A stretch of 64,000 nt of DNA from Peribacillus muralis (GCF_001645685.2 NZ_CP017080.1:548001-612000), one strand, 5' to 3'. Positions 53,543 through 62,291 are shown, numbered from the stretch's first letter. Program-made: numbers and translations. The notes: a model not told the origin generated them from the sequence alone.

Positions 53543-53559
53543 TTAGTCATATTTACTAA
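53543..53559. promoter_or_regulatory. ROK-type operator 2
   Basis: TTAGT, 7 nt, ACTAA, 26 bp before the ROK gene start. It shares both arms with operator 1 and would give autoregulation. Confidence 0.5.
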
Positions 53560-53584
53560 CTAAATAAGGTTAGGCCGTGATGAG

Positions 53585-54811
53585 ATGAGTATGAATAAAA
53601 CACCCCGTCAACAAAAATATGTCAATAAAAAAAGAATCATTCAATGCATCCGAGAGTGTTCCCCGGTTTCAAGAGCTGAAATAGCCGTTAAGCTGCGGCT
53701 TAGTAAACCGACTGTTTCGCTTGCCGTCGATGAGCTTTTACAGGAGAAATGGATATTCGAGAAGGGGATAGGCGAATCATCTTCGCAAGGAGGCAGGAGG
53801 CCCATTCAGCTCTTTTTCAACGAAAAGGCAGCATATATCATTGGCGTCGATATTGGCGGAACGAAGGTGAAAATCGTGTTATGTGATTTATGCGGCAACA
53901 TCCAGGCTGAAACTGGATTTTTAACAAGTGATTATTTGCAAACGGGTTTGCTTGAACAGATGGCGCTTGAAATTGAACGATTAATTGCCAGGAGCCCGAT
54001 TGAGAAAGACAGGATATTGGGGATGGGAGTAGGGATTCCTGGAATTATGCAGACGGCAAGCGGATTGGTTATCGAGGCACCAAGTATAGGTTGGGTACAG
54101 TATCCGTTTATAGCGGAAGCGAAACGCTTTTTTAATTTCCCCATTTTTATCGACAATGATGTGAATGCTGCGGTTCTCGGAGAACAGTGGCTCGGAAATG
54201 CACTAAATAAGCGGAATGTGCTGTTCATTGCGGTTGGTACGGGGATTGGATGTGGCATGATCTTGAATAATCAGTTATATAGGGGAGCATCCAGCGCAGC
54301 TGGGGAAATCGGATACATGGTTACGAACAAAGAGGAGATGCTGCGCGATTTTAAGCCGGCTTTTCATAGATACGGTTATTTGGAAAGTGTTGCAGGGGGG
54401 AAAGCGATTGGCGATCATTTCACCGAGGCTGTCAGAAAAAATCCTCATCATTATTTATTCGCCCTGGCCCAGTCTTCACAGCTGTCAGGGGCAGATGCTT
54501 TTTCGGCCGCAGCAAGTGGTGACGCGGCAGCAATTGCCGTCATTCATGAAGCGATTGAACATTTGGCTTACGGCATTGTCAATGCATGCAGTTTGCTAAA
54601 TCCCGAGGTGATCATATTAGGAGGTGGTGTATTACATTCTGCGGCATACATTATACCTCGGATCCAGGAGATTATTGAACGATATCTTCCAAGTCCAGCA
54701 GAAATGAAAACAGCAAGACTGGGAGAAAACGCAGGTGCTTTAGGAGCGGTTTCTTTATTTTTAAGGGAGTATGATGGCCTTTTAAATTCACGTGATGAGG
54801 AGGATCATTAA
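53585..54811 (+). CDS. ROK-family transcriptional regulator (XylR/NagC type)
   Basis: 408 residues. A winged helix-turn-helix occupies about 10-70 (CSPVSRAEIAVKLRLSKPTV). The ROK sugar-kinase fold has the phosphate motif GVDIGGTKVKIV, IDNDVNAAVLGEQWLG, VGTGIGCGMIL and ILGGGVLHSA. The usual zinc cluster CxCGxxGC is replaced by a region without those Cys, so the metal site is lost. It senses a sugar-like effector and represses neighbours. Its stop overlaps the next start by one base, tying it to the transporter operon. The binding site before ATG 53585 is weak; ATG 53591 is possible. Confidence 0.83.
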   Translation: MSMNKTPRQQKYVNKKRIIQCIRECSPVSRAEIAVKLRLSKPTVSLAVDELLQEKWIFEKGIGESSSQGGRRPIQLFFNEKAAYIIGVDIGGTKVKIVLCDLCGNIQAETGFLTSDYLQTGLLEQMALEIERLIARSPIEKDRILGMGVGIPGIMQTASGLVIEAPSIGWVQYPFIAEAKRFFNFPIFIDNDVNAAVLGEQWLGNALNKRNVLFIAVGTGIGCGMILNNQLYRGASSAAGEIGYMVTNKEEMLRDFKPAFHRYGYLESVAGGKAIGDHFTEAVRKNPHHYLFALAQSSQLSGADAFSAAASGDAAAIAVIHEAIEHLAYGIVNACSLLNPEVIILGGGVLHSAAYIIPRIQEIIERYLPSPAEMKTARLGENAGALGAVSLFLREYDGLLNSRDEEDH

Positions 54812-55890
54812 TGAAATTTAGCAAGAGATTAGATGTTTCCATATGGACCTTGGCGGCGGTGATATTGGTTTCCGGTTGTAACGCAAAAAATGAGGAAGCT
54901 GGTGTTTCCGAAGGGAAAAAAGGAGAAATGGAAGATAAAATTGTGGTGTATTCCCCGCATGGAAAGGATATTTTAGCAAAATATGAAAAGCAGTTCGAAG
55001 CTAAATATGGGGTTGATGTCGAGTGGCTTGACATGGGTTCGCAGGAGATTCTCGACCGTGTTCGATCAGAGAAAAATAATCCGCAGGCAGACGTATGGTG
55101 GGGAGCTCCTTCAACGAATTTCAATCAAGCTAGTGCTGAAGGACTGCTAGCTGCATACAAGCCAACCTATTCAGATCATCTTGATGAAGGATTCCATGAT
55201 CCGGAGTGGTATTGGACGGGAACGAGCCAGACACCTGAAGTGATCATGTATAACAGCAAGGAGCTATCAAAGGAGGAAGTACCGCAAGATTGGAATGAGC
55301 TGCTTGATCCGAAGTGGAAAGACGAAATTATCATCCGCTATCCCTTAGCCTCCGGAACGATGAGAACGATATTTTCTGCGATGATTTATCGTACGTATAA
55401 AGATACGAAGGATCCAAAAGATGGATATGAATGGTTAAAGAAGCTCGACCAAAACACGAAGGAATATTCTGCAAATCCGGAATTGATGTATAACAAGATA
55501 GCGAAAGGAGAAGGCTCCCTTTCCGTTTGGGCCATGCCGGATGTCGTCATGTTGAAAGAAAATAAAAAGTATCCGTTTGAGTTCGTCATTCCAGAAAGCG
55601 GGACGCCAGTATTGACAGAAGGGATTGCCATTGTGGAAGGTGCGAAGCATCCAAAAGCGGCCGAAGCGTTTTATGAGTTTGTCAATACGAAGGAAGCGGC
55701 AAAAAATCTAGCCGAAGAATTTTACCGCATTCCGACCAGGAGTGATGTACCGGATTTACCAGAATGGATTACGAGCACAGAAATCAAAGCGATGGATATT
55801 GATTGGAATGTTTTTCAAGAAAAAGGCGATGAGTGGATGAAGCATTGGGATGAAAACATTAAAAGTGGCGATAAGGAAATTAAAGAATAA
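54811..55890 (+). CDS. ABC importer substrate-binding lipoprotein (Fe3+/AEP-like family)
   Basis: 359 residues. Lipobox VSGC puts the lipidated Cys near residue 24. It is a family 1/6-type binding protein with IVVYSPHGKDILAKYEKQFE, ADVWWGAPSTNFNQA, GTSQTPEVIMYNSKEL and DWNELLDPKWKDEI, as in Fe(3+)-, thiamine- and 2-aminoethylphosphonate-type receptors. The Tyr pair typical of iron receptors is not obvious, so an organic anion or chelate is more likely. GAGGAGG precedes the ATG. Confidence 0.8.
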   Translation: MKFSKRLDVSIWTLAAVILVSGCNAKNEEAGVSEGKKGEMEDKIVVYSPHGKDILAKYEKQFEAKYGVDVEWLDMGSQEILDRVRSEKNNPQADVWWGAPSTNFNQASAEGLLAAYKPTYSDHLDEGFHDPEWYWTGTSQTPEVIMYNSKELSKEEVPQDWNELLDPKWKDEIIIRYPLASGTMRTIFSAMIYRTYKDTKDPKDGYEWLKKLDQNTKEYSANPELMYNKIAKGEGSLSVWAMPDVVMLKENKKYPFEFVIPESGTPVLTEGIAIVEGAKHPKAAEAFYEFVNTKEAAKNLAEEFYRIPTRSDVPDLPEWITSTEIKAMDIDWNVFQEKGDEWMKHWDENIKSGDKEIKE

Positions 55891-55904
55891 GGAAGTGTCG
55901 GAGG

Positions 55905-57017
55905 ATGGCGTCAATAAAAATGGAGAATGTCCAAAAAGCCTTCGGGAAAACGATAGCTGTCGACCATTTGAATCTGGATATTAAAGAAGGGGAGTTTTTT
56001 ACCTTTCTTGGCCCAAGTGGCTGCGGGAAAACGACGACGCTTCGGATGATTGCCGGCTTTTATTATCCTACCAAAGGCATCGTCCGTTTCAGCGACAAAG
56101 ATATGACGCGCGTACCGCCGGAAAAAAGAAATACAGGCATGGTATTTCAAAACTATGCCCTTTTTCCGCATATGACCGTTTTTGAAAATGTAGCATTTGG
56201 ATTGCGCGTTAGAAAAATTCGTTCGTCCGAGTTAAAGAGAAGAGTGCAGGATGCCCTCCAAAAGGTTAGGCTCGAGAGTTACAGAAATCGACAAGTGAGC
56301 CAGTTAAGCGGCGGCCAGCAGCAACGGGTGGCCCTTGCGAGAGCACTGGTGATAGAACCGGAAATATTGCTGCTGGATGAACCGTTAAGTAATTTGGATG
56401 CCAAGCTTCGAGATGAGATGAGGGTGGAGATCTTAAGGCTGCAGCGTGATTATAAAATTACCACCATTTATGTCACACATGATCAAGCTGAGGCATTATC
56501 GATGAGTGATCGCATCGCTGTGTTCAATTACGGCATTTGTCACCAGGTGGGAACTCCGGCAGAAATTTATAATCAACCGGCCAATGATTTTGTTGCAAGC
56601 TTTATAGGTGAAATCAATCTTTTGCCCGTTCAAGTGAAAAGCGTGGAACATGAGAATATGGTGGTCGCGCTTGAAAACGGTGAACAACAAATTACGATCG
56701 ATGTCCCGAAGCAAGCTGGAGAGGGAGATTCCATTTTACGTACAGATAAGGACCTTGCCGTTGCGATACGTCCTGAAGCAATCCGGATTCTGGATGTGGC
56801 CGAAGATGGAATCAATATCTTTAAAGGAAAGATCGATTCCGTTCAATTCTTCGGATCTGTTGTGAATGTCATCGTGGATGTCCAAAACGTGTCAATAAGG
56901 GTGGACGTCTTAAATACGCAGGAAGTTGGCTACTATTATCAAGGGAAGGACGTGTATGTCGAACTTCCTCCAAACCAGCTTCGCCTTATCCCTGTCATAA
57001 GCGGTGATGCCCCATGA
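55905..57017 (+). CDS. ABC importer ATP-binding protein (PotA/FbpC-like, TOBE domain)
   Basis: 370 residues. Walker A GPSGCGKTT, VFQNYALFPHMTVFENVAFG, signature LSGGQQQRVALARAL and Walker B ILLLDEPLSNLD. A C-terminal TOBE domain starts at about residue 290 (VAIRPEAIRI). The family includes spermidine, iron and phosphonate importers. AAGGAAG at 55889-55895 fits ATG 55905. Ends in a 4-nt overlap with the permease gene. Confidence 0.87.
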   Translation: MASIKMENVQKAFGKTIAVDHLNLDIKEGEFFTFLGPSGCGKTTTLRMIAGFYYPTKGIVRFSDKDMTRVPPEKRNTGMVFQNYALFPHMTVFENVAFGLRVRKIRSSELKRRVQDALQKVRLESYRNRQVSQLSGGQQQRVALARALVIEPEILLLDEPLSNLDAKLRDEMRVEILRLQRDYKITTIYVTHDQAEALSMSDRIAVFNYGICHQVGTPAEIYNQPANDFVASFIGEINLLPVQVKSVEHENMVVALENGEQQITIDVPKQAGEGDSILRTDKDLAVAIRPEAIRILDVAEDGINIFKGKIDSVQFFGSVVNVIVDVQNVSIRVDVLNTQEVGYYYQGKDVYVELPPNQLRLIPVISGDAP

Positions 57018-58702
57018 TTAAAAATCGCGATACGAGATTGACGATTTGGCTGCTTCTCCCAGTTGTATTGGTGCTCGCGGCATATGTTCTTTATCCATCA
57101 ATGAGGACCTTCATCGAAAGTTTGCAAAAAGACGGATCGATATCCCTCGGAAATTATCAGGACTTCTTCGTACAGGAATCGAAAACGAACCTGGAGGCGC
57201 TTTGGAATTCCGTTTATATCTCCGGCTTGAGTGTATTGGTCAGTGCGATGATAGGCATTCCGCTCGCATTCATTTTTAATCGTTATGACTTTCCAGGCAG
57301 AAGCTTCTTTTCATCTGCAGCGATATTGCCGATCGTATTGCCATCATTGGTCGGGGTCATGGCCTTTTTGTTTTTATATGGAGAATCGGGATTGATTCCG
57401 AATGTCATCAAGGATCTGTTCGGGCTCGAGCAAGTGCCGTTTAAAATCGGCGGGCTTTCGGGAATCTTGATCGTTCATGCCTATACGATGTATGTCTACT
57501 TTTATATGACCGTCTCCGCTGCAATCCATAAAATCGATCCGTCATTGGAAGAAGCTGCATATAACCTTGGGGCTGGTAAATTCAAGGTGTTTTGGCAAGT
57601 GACATTTCCATTATTGACGCCCGCCATCGTTGCCGCTTCTTTGCTTGTTTTCATGATTTCAATGGCCTCCTTCAGTGCCCCGTTTTTATTGGCTGGAGGA
57701 TACCGGGTTCTGAGCCTGCAAATCTATTTTTCAAAGATTAATGGTGATATGGAAATTGCCGCAACTCAATCTGTCATTTTATCCATCGTTTCGATTTCCT
57801 TCCTGTTGTTCATGAGGTGGTATCAGAATAGGAAGGATTACCGCATTGCCTCGAAAGGTATTGGATCACATAGAAGCGAAGTGAAAAGCCCGCTGATGAA
57901 GTGGGCAATGGCCGTAACGGGCATTATCGGCGTGATCATCCTGCTATTACCTCACTTCACGATTTTATTGCTTTCACTTGTGCCGGATGGAACCTGGACA
58001 TTCCAAACGTACCCAACAGTATTTAATATCGAAAATTACCGGCTATTGTTCGAAGACCCAAATATCTTTAAACCGTTACGGAATAGTTTACTGATGGCGG
58101 TTATTGCCACTTTGGCAAATTTAGTGTTCGGTGTGATCACTTCCTATGTGCTTGTCAAACGAAAATTCGTCGGGAAAAGCATGATTGATATTTTGGTCAT
58201 GATTCCTTGGGCACTGCCGGCAACGGTCATTGGGATGAACTTGATATTCGCCTTTAATGAACCGAGCGTATTTTCTTTTGGGCAAATATTGGTGGGGAGC
58301 TTCTGGATTCTGCCGCTTGCCTATTTCATCCGGCATATCCCACTTGTTGTCCGTTCGACTAACGCGGTTTTGGAGCAGCTGGATGACTCGATCGAGGAAG
58401 CGGCCAGGAACCTTGGAGCGAAGTGGTTTTATACCTTCAGAAAGGTACTTTTGCCCATTATCATGCCTGGGGTGTTGGCAGGGACATTATTGGCATTCAT
58501 CGAGTCCGTCGGGGAATTTCCGACATCGGTGCTGTTGTATACGATTTCCAATAGACCGATATCCATTGAAATCATGAATCAGCTTCGGATGTTCAATATG
58601 GGGCAGGCAGCTGCATATGGGATGGTTCAAATCACGCTTATTGTTATCGTACTCTTTATTTCAAACAGGTTTTTTGGAATCAAAGCGGAAAAAGCTTTAT
58701 AA
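57014..58702 (+). CDS. ABC importer permease, two fused membrane domains
   Basis: 562 residues, about twelve helices. There are two binding-protein-dependent permease domains, each with an EAA loop: EEAAYNLGAGKFKVFWQVTF (about 180) and EEAARNLGAKWFYTFRKVLL (about 465). Fused permeases are typical of the FbpB/ThiP/PhnV-type Fe3+, thiamine and AEP importers. The single polypeptide therefore supplies both halves of the channel. Coupled to the ATPase gene. Confidence 0.87.
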   Translation: MIKNRDTRLTIWLLLPVVLVLAAYVLYPSMRTFIESLQKDGSISLGNYQDFFVQESKTNLEALWNSVYISGLSVLVSAMIGIPLAFIFNRYDFPGRSFFSSAAILPIVLPSLVGVMAFLFLYGESGLIPNVIKDLFGLEQVPFKIGGLSGILIVHAYTMYVYFYMTVSAAIHKIDPSLEEAAYNLGAGKFKVFWQVTFPLLTPAIVAASLLVFMISMASFSAPFLLAGGYRVLSLQIYFSKINGDMEIAATQSVILSIVSISFLLFMRWYQNRKDYRIASKGIGSHRSEVKSPLMKWAMAVTGIIGVIILLLPHFTILLLSLVPDGTWTFQTYPTVFNIENYRLLFEDPNIFKPLRNSLLMAVIATLANLVFGVITSYVLVKRKFVGKSMIDILVMIPWALPATVIGMNLIFAFNEPSVFSFGQILVGSFWILPLAYFIRHIPLVVRSTNAVLEQLDDSIEEAARNLGAKWFYTFRKVLLPIIMPGVLAGTLLAFIESVGEFPTSVLLYTISNRPISIEIMNQLRMFNMGQAAAYGMVQITLIVIVLFISNRFFGIKAEKAL

Positions 58703-58717
58703 ATCGGAGGTTCAAAG

Positions 58718-60202
58718 ATGAGTAAGCTTGATGAATTTATCAAAAATGAAGGCAGTGCTTTTCCAGGGAAAACATATGCAGAGGAGCTTCTGATGCCTGT
58801 TTTCAATGATCAAAGAGATTACTTATTTCATGCGATGTTCGATATTAATCGTGCTCATATCATCATGCTTTCGGAGCAAAAGATCATTAAAGAAGCAGAA
58901 GCGAAAACCATGCTGGAGGGCATTCGGAAAGTGGCTCGAACAGATATCACCCAACTAGCCTATCAACCTCAATTCGAAGACTTATTCTTCATGATGGAGG
59001 CGAAGATTGGCGATGAGATCGGCCATGAGCTAGCGGGTAAAATCCATATCGGCCGCAGTCGCAATGATATGGGGGTCGCGATGTATCGGCTTGTATTGAG
59101 AGGCAGCCTTCTTCAATTGATCGATCAAGTAAATCAATTGCGTGAAGCATTCCTCTTGCAGGCAGAGCAGCATCTAGAAACGTATATAACCGGCTATACG
59201 CATACTCAACCGGCCCAGCCGACAACATTGGGCCACTACTTCCTGGCCATTCATGATGTTCTTCACAGAGATACAGGCAGGTTATGGGCAGCTTACGAAA
59301 CAGTGAACCGGTCTCCCCTTGGTGCAGCTGCATTGACCACGACTGGCTTTCCGATTAGCCGGAACCGTACTGCTGAACTGCTTGGGTTCGATTCGGTTAT
59401 CGAAAATTCCTATGACTCGATTGCCGGTGCCGATTATTTAGTGGAAACCGCCACTGCGATCATGACATGCATGGTCGATGCCGGCAGATGGATTCAAGAT
59501 TTCCTGCAGCATGTGACAAGGGAGTTTGGCACATTTCATGTGGCGGATCCTTATGTCCAAGTGAGCAGCATCATGCCGCAAAAAAGAAACCCGGTTTCCA
59601 TTGAACATTCCCGATCAATCGCAAGCAGCGCGTATGGTGATGCCCTTGCTGCCATGAATATGATCCACAATACTCCATTTGGTGATATCGTCGATACGGA
59701 AGATGATTTGCAGCCGCATTTATATCGGGCTTTTGCAAACGCAGGCCGTGTCATGAAGCTAATGTATGCCGTCATCGCGACTTTAAAAGTAGATGAAGGA
59801 CATACAAAGGAAATGGCGGCAAAATCTTGTATTACGGTTACTGAATTGGCTGATACGCTCACAAGGGATCATAAGATATCATTTAGAAAGGCCCACACGA
59901 TAGCCAGTCATATCGCAAAACGTTCAATAAGTGAAGGAAAAGAGCTATATGATTGGGATACAGATGACATTAACAAGCTTATCCATGAATTCGCTTCAGT
60001 GAACATAGCTGAAGGTGAGTGGGAAAAAATCATCTCCCCCGAGTACTTTGTCAAAATAAGAAGCATACAGGGCGGACCGAGCCCGAAAGAAGTCTCGAGG
60101 ATGATAGTGGATAGAAAACAACAACTGGAGAAGCAAGTTCAGGAATGCAGGAGAAAGGTGAAAGCGTTGAATGACCGAAGGAAGGCTTTAGTGGATCATT
60201 GA
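58718..60202 (+). CDS. Argininosuccinate-lyase-like enzyme (fumarase/aspartase superfamily)
   Basis: 494 residues. It has the HIGRSRNDMGVAMYRL block, GYTHTQPAQPTTLGHY with the general-acid His, and the superfamily signature SSIMPQKRNP with the catalytic Ser loop. True ArgH usually has GSSLMPQKKNPD. Here the residue before SS is Val, and a long charged C-terminal extension (about 455-494, coiled coil) is added. No argG or other arginine gene is near. The place in an ABC-importer operon suggests it splits an imported N- or O-succinyl/malyl-type compound, releasing fumarate. This resembles EDDS lyase, a known ArgH-like enzyme; that comparison is inference. Confidence 0.78.
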   Translation: MSKLDEFIKNEGSAFPGKTYAEELLMPVFNDQRDYLFHAMFDINRAHIIMLSEQKIIKEAEAKTMLEGIRKVARTDITQLAYQPQFEDLFFMMEAKIGDEIGHELAGKIHIGRSRNDMGVAMYRLVLRGSLLQLIDQVNQLREAFLLQAEQHLETYITGYTHTQPAQPTTLGHYFLAIHDVLHRDTGRLWAAYETVNRSPLGAAALTTTGFPISRNRTAELLGFDSVIENSYDSIAGADYLVETATAIMTCMVDAGRWIQDFLQHVTREFGTFHVADPYVQVSSIMPQKRNPVSIEHSRSIASSAYGDALAAMNMIHNTPFGDIVDTEDDLQPHLYRAFANAGRVMKLMYAVIATLKVDEGHTKEMAAKSCITVTELADTLTRDHKISFRKAHTIASHIAKRSISEGKELYDWDTDDINKLIHEFASVNIAEGEWEKIISPEYFVKIRSIQGGPSPKEVSRMIVDRKQQLEKQVQECRRKVKALNDRRKALVDH

Positions 60203-60276
60203 AGCTGCTAAGCAATGCGTGATAACCGACAAAACCGAGCCCTATTAATCGAGGCGAAGTATAAGGGAGAGCTGAT

Positions 60277-60363
60277 GTGAAAAAATTTGTATGGAAAGGC
60301 AATGGCTATGGGCATTGCCACTATCACGGTCACTTTTCCGGCAAAAAGAGGGCGTGGCACTAA
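60277..60363 (+). CDS. Putative His-rich 28-residue peptide
   Basis: GTG start with GGGAGA upstream; MKKFVWKGNGYG then HCHYHGHFSGKKRAWH. Five His and one Cys are packed into 11 residues, which could bind a metal ion. It lies 74 nt after the lyase gene on the same strand. It could be chance, given its size. Confidence 0.35.
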   Translation: MKKFVWKGNGYGHCHYHGHFSGKKRAWH

Positions 60364-60403
60364 CATCACCAATATAGGCAACGGCAGTTTTTAAAAACGT
60401 GTA

Positions 60404-60525
60404 GTGTCAGTTGAAAGGAAGGCAACGGAAATTCCTGCGGGAATGAAAATCCAAGGGAGTAACCCTACAGGAGCAAAGCTAAGTGCCTGCAGTGAAAAGG
60501 AACGGCCCAAGGTCATCCAGTTTAC
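60404..60525 (+). repeat. Decayed copy of the dispersed Bacillus intergenic repeat
   Basis: GAAATTCCTGCGGGAATGAA, CCAAGGGAGTAACCCTACAG, GAGCAAAGCTAAGTGCCTGC and GGAACGGCCCAAGG follow the order GACTCCTGCGGGAAAAGC, AAGGGAGACCCCGCAG, GAGCGAAGCGACG... of the common Bacillus element. A 60-codon frame across it is not called. The 416-nt gap after the lyase gene otherwise holds only the His-rich ORF and one hairpin. Confidence 0.6.
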
Positions 60526-60556
60526 CAACCTAGTTTTTATAAAGGAGCGTTTACAG

Positions 60557-60599
60557 TACAGTCCAAGGCCCAGTCATTTTGACTGAGCCTTGGACTGTA
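60557..60599. terminator. 20-bp hairpin, lyase operon / symporter
   Basis: TACAGTCCAAGGCCCAGTCA pairs with TGACTGAGCCTTGGACTGTA (one mismatch) around a 3-nt loop, between convergent operons. The T tract is weak. Confidence 0.65.
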
Positions 60600-60618
60600 T
60601 AAATTGCTTTTAAAAGCT

Positions 60619-62094
60619 TCAAATATTGTTAATGGTAGGTTCTGCCTGAGCCGCCCTCTTACTGAAAGCAAGGCTTACCATGAACATCACCAGGAAATTG
60701 ACCGCCAAGGCGATGATTCCGACATTCAAATCTTTCGCTGCTTGCGGCAGGGATGGAAACAAGGTTCCTATTGTCGAATGACTGACCGTGATGCAGATCA
60801 CGATGGCCAATCCGCTGATGATGCCTGCGATTGCACCATATTTATTGATCGGATTATGCCTTTTCAAACTAAAGAGAAGGGATGGGAAGAGCTGTGTAAT
60901 GAGACTGTATCCCATCAGGATCAATGCTGACATCGTATCTCCGCCGTTCAAGGTAAAGTAGACGGCGATAAGGGCGATGATGGGCACAAGCAGCTTTGCC
61001 AGCCTTACGATGTGCCTGTCGGATGCTGCTGGTGCCATTTCCTTATAGACGTTTTTTGCAAGCAGCGTAGCGACACTCATCAATAACATTGATCCCGGCA
61101 CCAAGGCTGTCAGTAATCCAGCGCCCCCAATAATGCCGATGAACCATGGATCGAAGGTCTCGATCGAAAGGCGAAGCAAGGAGAGATCGGCATCTGCGCC
61201 GACGAGACCAGGCACTTTCAATATAGCCGTGAACCCCACGAAAAACACGAATAGTAGCATGAGTGTATAAATGGGGCTGATGATGGCATTTTTTCGAAAG
61301 ACCTTCCCGCTGCGCGCTGAATATACCGCACTGAAAACCTGGGGCCACATATAGAAACCAAACACGAGTAAGGTTACCGTGGAGATGAACCAGGATACGC
61401 TGAGACCCTGTTCAGGAAGCTTCAGGAAACCGGGCTTGGCTGCATCGATGGCTTCGAACATCGGTTGAAAACCGCCGAAGTAATGAATGGGCAAATAAAT
61501 CCCTAAGAAGCCTATGATGGCTATCATCAAGGTATCTTTAATGACTGCCGTCCAAACTGAACCGTGTATTCCTGATATCATCACATAAATGGTTAAGCCG
61601 ATGGCCCCCATCCATACCGCAGCAGACATGGAAATGACACCATAAGATGCTTCGGATACAATGATCCCCAATCCCTTCAGCTGCACGACGATTACTGGAA
61701 TCATCGACACTACACCGACAACTGCCGCCAAAATGCCGAGGATAGGGCTTTGATATTTACTAACAAAAAAATCGGATTGGGACATCAGTTTATTTTCTTT
61801 GGCATATTTCCATATTTCCGGAAGGAGCCAATAGGATAATACGTAAGACAATGTGATGTAAATGAGAACATATAAGGCAGGTGCCCCTTTGCCATAGGCC
61901 CAGCCGCTGCCGCCAAGAAAGGAGAAGGTCGTATAGATTTCACCGGCCATCAGTAAAAAGACGAATATCGCCCCGAACCCACGTCCACCGACGGTCCACT
62001 GCTCGAGGTTCATATCCTTCCCTTTGGATGAGCGAATGCCTAAAAATATGGCTAAAAGTAAAAATGCTAAAATAATGATAAGTGCACTGTTCAT
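60619..62094 (-). CDS. yhjB: Sodium:solute symporter (YhjB-like)
   Basis: 491 residues, about 13 helices, SSS family. N-terminal EQWTVGGRGFG and AGEIYTTFSFLGGSGWAYG are typical, and the first helix bundle includes SQSDFFVSKY. It is preceded by a DUF3311 gene with 4-nt overlap, the same pair as B. subtilis yhjC-yhjB (yhjB 489 residues). Pantothenate- or monocarboxylate-like organic acids are usual SSS substrates; the ligand here is unknown. Confidence 0.82.
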   Translation of the reverse strand: MNSALIIILAFLLLAIFLGIRSSKGKDMNLEQWTVGGRGFGAIFVFLLMAGEIYTTFSFLGGSGWAYGKGAPALYVLIYITLSYVLSYWLLPEIWKYAKENKLMSQSDFFVSKYQSPILGILAAVVGVVSMIPVIVVQLKGLGIIVSEASYGVISMSAAVWMGAIGLTIYVMISGIHGSVWTAVIKDTLMIAIIGFLGIYLPIHYFGGFQPMFEAIDAAKPGFLKLPEQGLSVSWFISTVTLLVFGFYMWPQVFSAVYSARSGKVFRKNAIISPIYTLMLLFVFFVGFTAILKVPGLVGADADLSLLRLSIETFDPWFIGIIGGAGLLTALVPGSMLLMSVATLLAKNVYKEMAPAASDRHIVRLAKLLVPIIALIAVYFTLNGGDTMSALILMGYSLITQLFPSLLFSLKRHNPINKYGAIAGIISGLAIVICITVSHSTIGTLFPSLPQAAKDLNVGIIALAVNFLVMFMVSLAFSKRAAQAEPTINNI

Positions 62095-62291
62095 TCCTGG
62101 TCACCTTCGCGATTCCTTGGGTCCAGCTTATACATGATACCCAAAATGACAGAGGTGAGGACCACCCACATCGACATCCAGAACATATTGAAGGGCATCC
62201 CCAATACGTATGGCTCTATCCTATTCACAAAGGGCAGAAATCCTAGTATGCCTATAAAAGGAACTAGTGTAAGGATATATATCATCTTCAT
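62091..62291 (-). CDS. yhjC: DUF3311 small membrane partner (YhjC-like)
   Basis: 66 residues with two helices and the family pattern PFVNRIEPYVLGMPFNMFW. DUF3311 proteins are encoded next to SSS symporters and are thought to be accessory subunits. GGAGGAG before ATG 62291; the upstream TTG at 62294 is less likely. Length equals B. subtilis YhjC. Confidence 0.85.
   Translation of the reverse strand: MKMIYILTLVPFIGILGFLPFVNRIEPYVLGMPFNMFWMSMWVVLTSVILGIMYKLDPRNREGDQE

Noticed and set aside
58718..60202. Calling the lyase argH for arginine biosynthesis
   Set aside because: No arginine genes are nearby, the operon is of importer type and the signature deviates; the name would imply an unsupported role.
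60404..60586. 60-codon ORF before the symporter gene
   Set aside because: It lies in the decayed repeat and ends in the hairpin; no start signal.
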